Positions 1-8,427 are shown, counted from the first letter of the stretch. The stretch is DNA of 64,000 nucleotides from Flavobacterium granuli (GCF_900129705.1 NZ_FQWO01000005.1:186001-250000); one strand, 5' to 3'. Translations and numbers: made by a program. Notes: generated by a model from the letters alone, not told the origin.

Positions 1-37
1 TCATTTGTTTCATTTTTGTTACTGTGGATTCATTCAT
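1..37 (-). CDS. istB: IS21 helper ATPase IstB, N-terminal 12 codons only
   Basis: Minus-strand frame beginning with ATG at 37-35 and reading MNESTVTKMKQM before the window ends. It begins 17 bases after the istA stop codon. The short N-terminus with a KM-x-x-M pattern resembles IstB proteins of Bacteroidota IS21 elements. IstB is the AAA+ helper that assists the IstA transposase. The identification rests mainly on its position after istA. Confidence 0.65.
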   Translation of the reverse strand, partial: MNESTVTKMKQM

Positions 38-54
38 GATTATTGGATTTTAAT

Positions 55-1602
55 TTAATTATAATACTGTTTTCCTCTGATGTTGCCGTGAACAGGGAGT
101 TCCTGCTCGGGTTCTTGTTCAAAATCAATATGGTCTAGGTTGTTTTCTAAAATATTTTGTATGGTCTTAAAATTGTAAATTTTAAAATCAAGTGCCCGTT
201 TACAGGCATTTATTAATCGCTGCTTGCCTACCTTTTTCTCGAAGTTTAGTATTCCCAGACAACTTTTATAGGCTTGTTCGGGGTGGTTTCTGCTTTCGAT
301 TATTTGCAAAATATATTCTCCTACGGATTCATCAATACTACTGGCCCAATCAATGAAGCGGGCAGCGCTCCATTGGGCTACAAATTGGTGGGTACTGGCT
401 AAATGTTCTGGGGTTGTGGTATAGACATAAGGTTTGTAATTCCTCGGATGAATGGCTATTCGATTGTATTTGTAATAGATCTCTACCGTTGATTTGGTAT
501 ACAAGAGTTTCGCTTTTTTCTTTACATATTGATACGGAACACTATAGTAATTTTTGTCTTGACTTAATTGGACATGTCCGTTTTGCATCACCGTTGCAAA
601 GGATTGGTATTTGATTTCAAAGCGTTCTTGTGGTAGTGGGCGTAGTTTTTGTTTCTCATCTTCTAAAAACAATTCTTTACGGGAGTAAGGACGTCCTGTG
701 AGTTTTCGACTATTATGAGCATCTAATAAATCCCATATATGCTGGTTTAATTCTTCTAGAGAAAAGAATTTGGTTTCTTTTAGAGTTACGTAAATCCTTC
801 TGTACAATATCTTTACCGCACCTTCAACCAATGATTTATCCCTTGGTTTATAAGCCCTGGCAGGTAAGATTGTGGTTTGATAATATTCCGCTAAATCAGC
901 CAGGGTTTCATTGATTGTTGGCTCAAAACGACTGCTTTTTATCACTGCAGATTTTAAATTATCGGGAACAATTGCCGCAGGAGTACCTTCAAAAAAACGC
1001 ATGGCATTTTCTACCGAAGTAACAAAATCTTCCTTTTGTTGGCTCATGGAAGCTTCTGCATAGGTATATTGGCTGGCTCCCAATATGGCTACAAAAAACT
1101 GTACTTCTTTGATTTCTCCGGTATCTTTATCAATGATGGAGAGTGTTTTTCCGGCATAATCCACATACATTTTATCACCGGTTTTGTGATTCATATGCAT
1201 TACAGGATTGACTCGTTTACCCCATACTTTGTAATGATGAGCAAATTGCGAACTCCTGTAACCATCGGGGTTTACGGCAATATATTGCTCCCACATATGT
1301 TGTACGGTAACGCCAACTTTCTTTAGTTCACGTTCCATTTTAGGGAAAAAATCGTATAGGATCTGCAATTTGGGACTAATGGATTCCACAGTAGTCTGTG
1401 AAAACAAAAGTTCTAGTTCTGTATCTGTTTTTCTATCAATTAATTCAAAGTTTAATCCGAGAACTTCAAATAAAGAAATATACTTCTTTACCGTATTCCT
1501 GGAAAGGGATAAGTAGCTACTTATAAACAACTTACTCTTTCCTTCACAATAGAATTTAATTACTTTTCTAATTTTACTCATGTCTGTTATTTTGTTTGCC
1601 AT
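55..1602 (-). CDS. istA: IS21-family transposase IstA
   Basis: Protein of 515 aa, the usual IstA size. The first 60 residues look like a helix-turn-helix DNA-binding region. An integrase core follows with a plausible DDE triad: D148 in YVDYAG, D214 in VPDNLK and E260 in KSLVEGA. The C-terminal part matches the Mu-transposase-like C-terminal domain of IstA proteins. It catalyses strand transfer of the IS together with IstB, whose gene starts 17 bases beyond its stop. The frame is open throughout, so the transposase looks intact. The ATG start at 1602 leaves about 180 bases of terminal repeats to the element end. Confidence 0.93.
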   Translation of the reverse strand: MANKITDMSKIRKVIKFYCEGKSKLFISSYLSLSRNTVKKYISLFEVLGLNFELIDRKTDTELELLFSQTTVESISPKLQILYDFFPKMERELKKVGVTVQHMWEQYIAVNPDGYRSSQFAHHYKVWGKRVNPVMHMNHKTGDKMYVDYAGKTLSIIDKDTGEIKEVQFFVAILGASQYTYAEASMSQQKEDFVTSVENAMRFFEGTPAAIVPDNLKSAVIKSSRFEPTINETLADLAEYYQTTILPARAYKPRDKSLVEGAVKILYRRIYVTLKETKFFSLEELNQHIWDLLDAHNSRKLTGRPYSRKELFLEDEKQKLRPLPQERFEIKYQSFATVMQNGHVQLSQDKNYYSVPYQYVKKKAKLLYTKSTVEIYYKYNRIAIHPRNYKPYVYTTTPEHLASTHQFVAQWSAARFIDWASSIDESVGEYILQIIESRNHPEQAYKSCLGILNFEKKVGKQRLINACKRALDFKIYNFKTIQNILENNLDHIDFEQEPEQELPVHGNIRGKQYYN

Positions 1603-1685
1603 AATCCGTATTTTTTTAACGAATGTATGGTGCTAACAACATGAAAAAGTCAGTAGTTTTTAATAATCAATTTACCCCAAAATTA

Positions 1686-1782
1686 GGTGGTCAATTTGAA
1701 CTGGAAAGTGGTGGTCAGTTTGCTCCGGAACTGGTGGTCAATTTACACTGGAAAGTGGTGGTCAATTTGACCGGTTTTTCCA
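1686..1782. repeat. IS21 terminal multiple repeats
   Basis: Four copies of GGTGGTCA[A/G]TTT begin at 1686, 1710, 1733 and 1757, so the period is 24, 23 and 24 bp. Units one and three also share CTGGAAAGT while unit two has CTCCGGAACT, giving an alternating pattern. In IS21 elements such repeats are transposase-binding sites. The last unit runs into the presumed element tip near 1782. Confidence 0.8.
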
Positions 1783-2101
1783 CCACAACTTTATCAAGCG
1801 GATTAAATGTACAATTATAATTAGTTCCAGCGTTGACAATACCATTATCGTGATAAGTATTTCCAATAATGTTTAAAACTGCTTCTTCCGAAAAATTTTT
1901 AATCGCTTCAGCAGAAACACCTAATACTTCAGCAATTGCCTGTAGTTTTTCTTCTTCAACTGTTTCGCTTCCTTCAATATTAGAAACAGACTGCTGACTA
2001 ACACCAATAGCGATAGCTAATGCTTCTTGTTTCATCCCTCTTAACTCTCTGATTCGGCTGATATTTCTGCCGATATGTTTTGGTTTTGTTGCTGTGCTCA
2101 T
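1715..2101 (-). pseudogene. XRE-family HTH regulator truncated by the IS21 insertion
   Basis: The 128-aa frame starts with ATG at 2101. Residues about 10-65 form a typical XRE/Cro-CI helix-turn-helix (IRELRGMKQEALA ... IGVSQQSVSNIE). Native sequence seems to stop at about NPLDKVV (codons near 1783-1800). The remaining residues (EKPVKLTTTFQCKLTTSSGAN) are translated from the IS terminal repeats, so the natural C-terminus was lost. In related Bacteroidota regulators this point is followed by a short helical tail, so DNA binding may survive. Regulatory target unknown. Confidence 0.75.
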
Positions 2102-2105
2102 AGGT

Positions 2106-2113
2106 CAAAGATA
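2106..2113 (-). promoter_or_regulatory. Candidate -7 box of the truncated XRE gene
   Basis: On the minus strand this reads TATCTTTG, matching TAnnTTTG. It ends 5 bases before the ATG, which would put the transcript start at or next to the start codon. No clear -33 TTG is seen at the right distance. Confidence 0.35.
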
Positions 2114-2425
2114 TTTAAAATTCTTTAATTCTTTTCAGATTGGTAAAATACAAGTTTGAATTAGTACGATACAATTTCGATTAGTTCGCTACGGTGCCAT
2201 CTATTGCTTACTTGCAGCTGTATTAATCAAAAATACAAATTTTTGGATAAATACTAACAGTATCTACCTATGAAATTGCCATTAACAACAAGTTTGCATA
2301 AGCAATTGAAAATCATCGAATACCCAAAAAATAGCAAGCGATAAGGTAACCGCCAATAAATAAAAAGGCGACCCGAGCTGGCAAAGCATACCATATATGA
2401 ACGATAACAAATAAATTTTAGATAT
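2114..2425. other. Intergenic region without a recognised gene
   Basis: AT-rich spacer between the XRE gene and the unknown three-gene cluster. It contains a 24-codon open frame (2270-2344, MKLPLTTSLHKQ...), which could be a leader peptide or chance. No repeats or RNA genes recognised. Confidence 0.4.
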
Positions 2426-2986
2426 ATGAAAAAGAATAAAATTTCCTTTGAATCTTATTTTTGGGCAGCTGATAGAATTGAATGCCCTTTCGAATTGGTT
2501 AATGCTTTTTATGACTACGCACATCTCGATTTTTACAAACACACTTTGGGAGAAGCGATAATCTACAGCCATAAGAGAAAAATCTATATGCAGGATCACC
2601 CAGGTCAAATTTTTGTTTTCTATACTGCTATGAGCTCTTTTCTAAAAGCTTGTTACTGCTTGAAAGTAAAAAGCAAAAAATGGCAAGTGAAAGAATCAGC
2701 AGATTGTGAGTCAATACTTCATCTGGCTTCTTTGACAAAGGAGGAGTACAATAATCCTTTTATTGTATTTCAAAAAGCATTTGCTGAGAATACTCCAGAC
2801 GAATTTGAATTCTTCCTATGTGAAATCGTACATCTTTCATTATCTCCCTCTGCAGAAGAATTTGATTTTGATATGATGACGCCCTATCTGTATTTAATCA
2901 AAATGTTGGATGCGAGCCAGCTTATGCGGGAAAGAGGCTTGCAGCGAATCCGGAAAACTGTTCAGGCTGAACTTACAACGGAATAA
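2426..2986 (+). CDS. Hypothetical protein, first gene of an unknown three-gene cluster
   Basis: Protein of 186 aa that I do not recognise as a named family. It is rich in aromatic and charged residues, mostly helical in appearance, and has no signal peptide or membrane segment, so it is probably cytoplasmic. The frame starts with ATG and MKKNK. It ends 34 bases before the next gene and the pair is probably co-transcribed. Base composition is like the surroundings. Its place beside an IS and other accessory genes suggests a horizontally mobile module, but no function can be assigned. Confidence 0.7.
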   Translation: MKKNKISFESYFWAADRIECPFELVNAFYDYAHLDFYKHTLGEAIIYSHKRKIYMQDHPGQIFVFYTAMSSFLKACYCLKVKSKKWQVKESADCESILHLASLTKEEYNNPFIVFQKAFAENTPDEFEFFLCEIVHLSLSPSAEEFDFDMMTPYLYLIKMLDASQLMRERGLQRIRKTVQAELTTE

Positions 2987-3020
2987 AATATCCTTTATCT
3001 AATCTTTAAAACACAGTATT

Positions 3021-4634
3021 ATGAAAACTCTAGAAAAACTTAAATTTCCAAAACTTGAAAACGAATATCTGGAAAACATCCTCAGACAGTTGATCAACCA
3101 ACACAATATCATTCAGCTGTTCTTTACCAAACAGCCTTCTCCCCTTTTCTCAAATCTTATTATCCATATCGATAAAAATAGTGATACCGAAAAGTTACAA
3201 CAGCAAAAATGGCTGAAAAAAGTTAGAAATCGTTACCAAATCGATGTCATTTTCATTTATTCCGGAAGGCTTCATCATCGATTTTCTTTAGGGCATCCCT
3301 TTATGGAATGCTACTGCCGGCCATCGGCTCTAATCTACCAAAATCCAACCGCTCTAAATCCACTCATTATTACAAGGGATTGGAAGCAATACAAGAAGAA
3401 GTTTCATGTGTTTGAAGAGCGTTTTTATCACGATCACGACCTCCATAAGCTACACGTCCAAAATCTCATTTCGGAAGATTGTTCAAACAGTGTTTTTACA
3501 TCCTATGCCAGATGGATTGAATATGATTTGGAATATTTAGAAGAACTGTATGTAGTAAATACCTTTAATTCGCTGCCTTTAGACGAAAGAATCAACAATC
3601 TTATAGCATACGTTCCTGAGATTCAGAAATACTTTGTGAGAAGCAGTCCGGACAAATACGTTCTTACGGATTTGTTTATAAAGGCAAAAGAAATCGCAGC
3701 CGATGATGATGACATTTATAAAAATGAAATGTATCAAGCAGTTCGAATTACTGAGCAAAATCTCTTCCGTCTAATCGAAGAACGCTTTGATGAATTAAAG
3801 AAGCAGATAAAAAAAGGATTATTTGATAAGCAACAACTTGCATGTCAAACGGATGAAAAACCAGCAGCTACCATTCTGGACGTTGCCGTCGAAACCATAG
3901 TAAAGTTGGTTGCAGTGGAGCAGATTTACTTATTCCACCAAACTACCTATGCAGAGAAAACAACCTATTACCTGATGCTTATAGGCATCGGTGGAACTAA
4001 TGAAAAATTAAGGTTAATCACTCATTTCCTAAAAAGTAAAACAACTGATAATCATGAGGTTGTTATGATAAGCCACAGCCGAAAATGGATACAAGAAAAC
4101 CTCTATCAGTTTCAAAGTTTCTTTTCCGATATTATTCAAGCCGATCGGCTTATATATTCATCCAGCCCCTACCACCCGGTCTTGCATTGGCAGTTTCCTC
4201 ACAATCCCTACCATGCTGATCTGTATTTTTACTATCAGCCAACCAAAGATGTGGCTTTGCAATTTTTCAATATAGCCAATAATCCTGAACAAAACTACCA
4301 GGGTTTAGACTATCTCTTTTCAGAATTCTTTCTGTCCTTTTGCAGAACCTATATTTTTGTAAAAACCTATTACCTGCCTAATAATCTGACAAGTCAGGCA
4401 TTGTGGCAATTATGCATCTATGCAGATCCCGACATCCGAAAGTACAACTATTTGCTGGAACAGTTCTGGACAGATTGCTTTCCGTATTTAAATAAACATA
4501 GGCTGCTGGATCATAAGTTATCAAAGCTAAACAAAGAAAAGGTTGATCAGATGAGCATCATGGTTAAAAAACTAATGACTGAATTAGATAGTTTAGTCAT
4601 TGAAGGTGGATTATTAAATTATGAACAAGACTGA
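3021..4634 (+). CDS. Hypothetical 537-aa protein, central gene of the unknown cluster
   Basis: Large soluble protein with no signal peptide or membrane segments. By eye it has two alpha/beta segments: residues about 40-115 (LIIHIDKNSD, then DVIFIYSG) and about 310-400 (YYLMLIGIGG, then HEVVMISHSRKW). A helical C-terminal part (about 415-530) includes CRTYIFVKTYYLPNN. This layout loosely recalls nucleotidyltransferase-plus-HEPN proteins, but I cannot see a clear catalytic GS/DxD motif or HEPN RxxxxxH, so that is speculation. A relic of a second copy of its 3' end lies at 9655-9724. Confidence 0.7.
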   Translation: MKTLEKLKFPKLENEYLENILRQLINQHNIIQLFFTKQPSPLFSNLIIHIDKNSDTEKLQQQKWLKKVRNRYQIDVIFIYSGRLHHRFSLGHPFMECYCRPSALIYQNPTALNPLIITRDWKQYKKKFHVFEERFYHDHDLHKLHVQNLISEDCSNSVFTSYARWIEYDLEYLEELYVVNTFNSLPLDERINNLIAYVPEIQKYFVRSSPDKYVLTDLFIKAKEIAADDDDIYKNEMYQAVRITEQNLFRLIEERFDELKKQIKKGLFDKQQLACQTDEKPAATILDVAVETIVKLVAVEQIYLFHQTTYAEKTTYYLMLIGIGGTNEKLRLITHFLKSKTTDNHEVVMISHSRKWIQENLYQFQSFFSDIIQADRLIYSSSPYHPVLHWQFPHNPYHADLYFYYQPTKDVALQFFNIANNPEQNYQGLDYLFSEFFLSFCRTYIFVKTYYLPNNLTSQALWQLCIYADPDIRKYNYLLEQFWTDCFPYLNKHRLLDHKLSKLNKEKVDQMSIMVKKLMTELDSLVIEGGLLNYEQD

Positions 4635-4666
4635 TGCATTAATTAACCGTTTTAAAAATAAAGATC

Positions 4667-5026
4667 ATGGAAAAAATAGATGATATTAAAAAGTTAGAGA
4701 CTATTAAACGATTAACATCCAATTGCCTCAGTACTTTGAAGCCAGTGGAAGGTAAAAACGGGATTCATACCGCAAAAATACGAGTGTATGATTATTATGA
4801 ACTCGCCGCAGTTATTAGAAACCTGATGAAATTATGTATCGTGGCTCTGGATCAAGATGGTGCCGAAGTTGCTGATACAATAGAGGAACGGTCAATTGAT
4901 GTGGGGCTTATTCTGGGGATTGCCTTGCAATTATTCCCAATTGATGAATTTGAACTGCTAAGTGAAATCAGTGCATTGTTTCCCGTGGATTCTGGAAATG
5001 AAGCTGAAAATAGTACCAACATCTAA
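4667..5026 (+). CDS. Hypothetical protein, last gene of the unknown cluster
   Basis: Protein of 119 aa, acidic, helical in appearance, no membrane segment or signal. It starts 32 bases after the 537-aa gene and is followed by a hairpin terminator, so the three genes at 2426-5026 look like one transcription unit. Not recognised. A small acidic last gene could be a partner or antidote of the larger protein, but nothing in the sequence proves that. Confidence 0.65.
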   Translation: MEKIDDIKKLETIKRLTSNCLSTLKPVEGKNGIHTAKIRVYDYYELAAVIRNLMKLCIVALDQDGAEVADTIEERSIDVGLILGIALQLFPIDEFELLSEISALFPVDSGNEAENSTNI

Positions 5027-5054
5027 CAATCCATAAAATTGGTGAATTTAGTCC

Positions 5055-5090
5055 AAAAAAAAAACTCCAATATTTCTATCGGAGTTTTTG
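5055..5090 (+). terminator. Hairpin terminator of the three-gene cluster
   Basis: An A-run, then ACTCC-AATATTTCTATC-GGAGT, then a T-run. Works as an intrinsic terminator for the plus-strand cluster. Almost the same hairpin recurs four times in the tRNA-Val/GIY-YIG array (13303-14510). Confidence 0.8.
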
Positions 5091-5189
5091 TGATCCTTAC
5101 GGAACTATTTACGAACCATTTCATGCAGTATTTGAAGAAAATTTCGATAAAATATCAAAAAAATATTTAAACGAAGTTTCTTCCTTACA

Positions 5190-5702
5190 TCACAACTCAA
5201 AACTAACAATAACATTTCCAATACCTAATGCAGCTGAAAGTCCTGTTGTGTCATCAATTTGACCTAGTTTGGTATAGCGGTATGAAGTTGAAAATGTTTT
5301 ATAAAAAAGTACGAATGTCCTAGATCCATAAAGCATCAAATCTCCTGTTTGTATCGTTCCAGGATTAGAAACTTTAGTAGGTAAACTACTCGAAAAATCA
5401 AAATACTTTTCATTATTATTCAACTCATTCATAGTGATTCTCATGGGTAACATAGCTTTAAAAGCAGTCGCTGTAGCATTGTTTTCTAAGGTGGCATTGA
5501 AAGTGCTTGAACCAATTTTTATTTTAATTTTATTACTCATATTTTCATTGTCAGTATTGTTAGAATTTTCACCCTTACTGTTGTTTGCTGTATTATTGCT
5601 TTCTATGCTGGAATTGTTAGAAGTCTCGCTATTTTTATTGCAAAATGCAAAAACAGTAGCAAATGAAAACATCAAAAAGAGAATTAAAATTTTTTGTTGC
5701 AT
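5190..5702 (-). CDS. Cyclophilin-like secreted protein
   Basis: 170 aa. Residues 1-20 are a hydrophobic export signal ending near AFCNKN, perhaps a lipoprotein site, although Phe before the Cys is unusual. Residues about 22-55 are a low-complexity Asn/Ser-rich linker. The rest (KIKIKIGSSTFNATL ... LPMRITMNEL ... GDLMLYGSRTFVLFYKTF) matches the cyclophilin-like fold proteins (Pfam Cyclophil_like), which are often encoded beside oxidoreductases in Bacteroidota. The biochemical role is not established. It ends the minus-strand group with the alcohol dehydrogenase, 12 bases downstream of it. Confidence 0.8.
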   Translation of the reverse strand: MQQKILILFLMFSFATVFAFCNKNSETSNNSSIESNNTANNSKGENSNNTDNENMSNKIKIKIGSSTFNATLENNATATAFKAMLPMRITMNELNNNEKYFDFSSSLPTKVSNPGTIQTGDLMLYGSRTFVLFYKTFSTSYRYTKLGQIDDTTGLSAALGIGNVIVSFEL

Positions 5703-5714
5703 AATTGAATTTAA

Positions 5715-6899
5715 TTAGAACGTTGTCGCATCAATCACATAGCGGTAACGCGCTTCTTTACTAACTACTTTATCCCATGCATCGTTGATTTCTTCTGCCT
5801 TGATAATTTCAATTTGCGGATAAATTTTATTTTCCGCACAATAATCCATTACTTCTTGGGTTTCAGGAATTCCTCCAATTAATGAACCATTGAAATTCAC
5901 ACGATTAAAAATCATATTAAAATTATTAATCTCTAACTGTCCATTAATAGGTTGCCCAACTTGCGTAAAAAAGCCATACGGTTTTACGCAGTCAATATAA
6001 CTTGACATTTCGTAAGCATAAGGAACGGTCGAAATCATATAGTCAAGCTTGCCTTTCAAAGGTTTTAAATCTTCTGCAGCGTTCACAACAATTACTTCTT
6101 TGGCACCAAAACCTTTAATATCCTGTACTTTGGAAGCAGATGTAGTAAAAGCATAGACTTCAGCACCTTTTGAAACGGCTAATTTTACAGCCATATGCCC
6201 TAAACCACCAATTCCCACGACGCCAATTTTATCCCCTTTTTTGAAATTGACTCTCATCATTGGTGAATAGGTCGTAATTCCTGCACATAGCAATGGCGCT
6301 GCATATTTCAAATCGATTGTATTCGGAATTTTAATAGCAAAATGTTCTCTAACCACTATATTGTTGGAATAACCGCCCTGCGTAATTCCTGTTGGCGAGG
6401 ATTTTTCAGGCGAGCCATAAGTTCCTGTCATTCCAGTAGTTTCACAATGATGCTCTTCGCCATTCTTACAACTATCACATTGCATACAACTATCAACCAT
6501 ACAACCAATGCCTGCTTGATCGCCAATTTTAAACTTGGTTACATTTTTACCAACTGCCGCTACAATTCCAGCAATTTCGTGACCGGGAACTTGCGGATAT
6601 TTTTGTGCACCCCAATGTCCTTTAATCGTATGAATATCAGAATGGCAAATTCCTGAAAATTTAATATCGATTAAAACATCGTTGTCCCCTACAGCTCTGC
6701 GTTCAAAATCCCATTTTACTAGTGTTCCTCGCTCGTCTTTTCCTGCGTATCCTCTTGATTTTATATTCTTATTCATATCTAATGATTTATTCGTTTGTGA
6801 AAATACATCCAAAGGATTAATCAGCATCATACCGGCACTTGCTAAAGCAGTTTGCTGAATAAATTTCCTTCTGCCTTCGTTATTATTGTTCTTCTTCAT
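5715..6899 (-). CDS. Zinc-dependent alcohol dehydrogenase with Tat signal (YahK/AdhA type)
   Basis: 394-aa medium-chain dehydrogenase. The N-terminus carries a twin-arginine motif (RRKFIQQTALAS) and hydrophobic stretch, so it is probably exported folded to the periplasm. Catalytic zinc ligands are visible in GICHSDIH and GHEIAG, with LLCAGITTYS later. Four structural-zinc cysteines lie in CMQCDSCKNGEEHHC, and the NAD(P)-binding motif is GIGGLGHMA. Family members reduce aldehydes with NADPH. The cytoplasmic cofactor makes a Tat signal odd. It sits 9 bases after the cupin gene and is probably co-transcribed with it. Confidence 0.9.
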   Translation of the reverse strand: MKKNNNNEGRRKFIQQTALASAGMMLINPLDVFSQTNKSLDMNKNIKSRGYAGKDERGTLVKWDFERRAVGDNDVLIDIKFSGICHSDIHTIKGHWGAQKYPQVPGHEIAGIVAAVGKNVTKFKIGDQAGIGCMVDSCMQCDSCKNGEEHHCETTGMTGTYGSPEKSSPTGITQGGYSNNIVVREHFAIKIPNTIDLKYAAPLLCAGITTYSPMMRVNFKKGDKIGVVGIGGLGHMAVKLAVSKGAEVYAFTTSASKVQDIKGFGAKEVIVVNAAEDLKPLKGKLDYMISTVPYAYEMSSYIDCVKPYGFFTQVGQPINGQLEINNFNMIFNRVNFNGSLIGGIPETQEVMDYCAENKIYPQIEIIKAEEINDAWDKVVSKEARYRYVIDATTF

Positions 6900-6908
6900 T
6901 TTTGGAAA

Positions 6909-7391
6909 TTATTTGCTGTTAACTGCTGCATAATCTTGATCAGATACAGGCTCTAACCAAGTGACCTGAAGCTCACCTTTAAAATTAGTAATTGCAATAT
7001 GTGCCATTTCGCTTTTAGCAATAGCACCGTGCCAGTGTTTTACATTTTCAGGAATATTTACAACATCTCCTCTTTTGATAGATTGAGCCGGTGCGCCTTC
7101 TTCCTGATAGAATCCTTCACCTTCCAGTACAATTAAAACCTGACCTTTTGGATGTGTGTGCCAATGGGTTCTTGCTACGGCTTCAAAACTGACATTGCCT
7201 GCTGAAAATTCGTTGTTTTTATCTTTTGCTACAAATGCTGTTAAAAAAGCATTTCCCGTAAACCAATCGTTTGATAATTTATCTCCTTGGGGAAAAATTG
7301 ATGTTGTGTCCATATTATTTTCTGTTTTAGCACTACAAGCAGAAATTATAACCGCTGTATTAATTATTAGTATTGAATCCGTTGAGGACAA
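6909..7391 (-). CDS. Secreted cupin-domain protein
   Basis: 160 aa with a single cupin barrel. Metal-binding histidines are visible in HWHTHPKGQ and later HWHGA, resembling the (R)-mandelonitrile-lyase-like cupins. The first residues (ILIINTAVIISACSAK) look like a lipoprotein signal with Cys near residue 19. The only available start for that signal is TTG at 7391, directly after a stop codon, and the usual basic N-terminus is missing. Either the start is TTG, or the N-terminus was damaged and translation begins at the ATG of MDTTSIF (near 7313). It pairs with the alcohol dehydrogenase. Confidence 0.8.
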   Translation of the reverse strand: MSSTDSILIINTAVIISACSAKTENNMDTTSIFPQGDKLSNDWFTGNAFLTAFVAKDKNNEFSAGNVSFEAVARTHWHTHPKGQVLIVLEGEGFYQEEGAPAQSIKRGDVVNIPENVKHWHGAIAKSEMAHIAITNFKGELQVTWLEPVSDQDYAAVNSK

Positions 7392-7440
7392 TTATTTAAA
7401 ACGTCAGTTCAAGGTTTAATTTAAAAAAAAACAAAATAAA

Positions 7441-7740
7441 ATAACCTTAATCCTGTCAGGCTGAGCCTGTCGAAGCCCTTGTCATATAAAAACGTCAATG
7501 GTAGGCATAATTTTCATTCTAAAAAAAACAATATAAAATGACATTAATCCTGTCAGACTGAGCCTGTCGAAGCCCTTGTCATATAAAAACGTTAATGGTA
7601 GGCATAATTTTCATTCTAAAAAAAACAATATAAAATAACCTTAATCCTGTCAGGCTGAGCCTGTCGAAGCCCTTGTCATATAAAAACGTCAATGGTAGGC
7701 ATAACTTTCATTCTAAAAAAAGCAATATAAAATGACGTTA
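7441..7740. repeat. Three tandem 97-bp intergenic repeats
   Basis: The anchor TTAATCCTGTCAG occurs at 7447, 7544 and 7641, an exact 97-bp period. Each unit contains CAGGCTGAGCCTGTCGAAGCCC, whose core AGGCTGAGCCT can form a small hairpin, and GTCAATGGTAGGCATAA. Copies differ at only a few bases. The array fills the gap between the acetyltransferase and the cupin genes. The GGCTGAGCCTGTCGAAG core is a familiar dispersed repeat of Flavobacteriia. Confidence 0.9.
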
Positions 7741-7760
7741 GCCTCTTAGTCTTTTACTTT

Positions 7761-8342
7761 CTAAATGGATTCGTCAGCAATTGATTTTATAAACTTGGCT
7801 GGAACTCCGCCAACAATCGTGTGATCAGCAACATCTCTAAACACTACTGCTCCCGCTGCCACAATCGAGTTCTCGCCAATAGTTACACCCGGCAAAATGG
7901 TCGCTCCTACTCCAATCCAAGCGCCTTTTTTGATTACAATAGGTAGCGAAATGGTAGCGCGTCTTTCATTTGGATTTATCGGATGATTCGTCGTGATAAG
8001 ATTTACTTTCGGACCAATAAGTACGTTGTCTTCTAGTGTAATACCACCTCTGTCCATAAAAGTACAGGCGTGGTTTACAAACACATTTTTACCAATGTTG
8101 ATATTTTTACCAAAATCAGAATAGAAAGGCGGAATCATAAAGAAAGTATCATCTACTTTTTTACCTATTAATTCGCTAAAAACAGCATTAATTTCTTGAA
8201 TATCATCCGTAACAAGATTGTTCAGCTTGGCAGTGGTACGCATCGCCTTTTGAATAACCTTAAATAATTGTGGATATTCAGGATCATGAAGCGGAATAAT
8301 TTCGCCTGCTTTATCTCTTGTGAAAATAGTTGTTGTCTCCAT
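7761..8342 (-). CDS. Hexapeptide-repeat sugar O-acetyltransferase (LacA/Maa-like)
   Basis: 193 aa. The C-terminal two thirds is a left-handed beta helix of hexapeptide repeats (INIGKNVFVN, ITLEDNVLIGP, VIKKGAWIGVGATILPGVTIGENSIVAAGAVV) ending in the typical VGGVPAKFIK. The catalytic His is likely the one in TTNHPIN. Family members transfer acetyl from acetyl-CoA to the 6-hydroxyl of sugars, but the substrate here is unknown. Downstream of, and on the same strand as, the AraC regulator; similar AraC-acetyltransferase-cupin-dehydrogenase groupings suggest joint control. Confidence 0.9.
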   Translation of the reverse strand: METTTIFTRDKAGEIIPLHDPEYPQLFKVIQKAMRTTAKLNNLVTDDIQEINAVFSELIGKKVDDTFFMIPPFYSDFGKNINIGKNVFVNHACTFMDRGGITLEDNVLIGPKVNLITTNHPINPNERRATISLPIVIKKGAWIGVGATILPGVTIGENSIVAAGAVVFRDVADHTIVGGVPAKFIKSIADESI

Positions 8343-8427
8343 AATTTCTTTGCGTTAATTTGAAAGCCAAAATTATAGCGAAACTGGATCTATGTGCTAA
8401 CAAGATTCAAACCTATAGTTAAGAAAT

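Larger units (their letters stand above)
1..1782 (-). mobile_element. IS21-family insertion sequence, one end outside the window
   Basis: The element is read on the minus strand as istA followed by istB, the IS21 order. Only the istA-side end is present; the istB side runs off the window start. The visible end carries four 23-24 bp repeats, as IS21 elements usually do. The likely outermost base is about 1782, where the element strand reads TGGAAAAACCGG, giving the expected TG...CA terminus (1785 is also possible). It lies inside an XRE regulator gene. The target duplication cannot be checked without the other end. Confidence 0.85.

Noticed and set aside
2270..2344. 24-codon frame upstream of the unknown cluster
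   Set aside because: Too short, no promoter or attenuator structure seen; could be chance.
7441..7740. CRISPR array
   Set aside because: The 97-bp units are contiguous and almost identical; there are no variable spacers and no cas genes.
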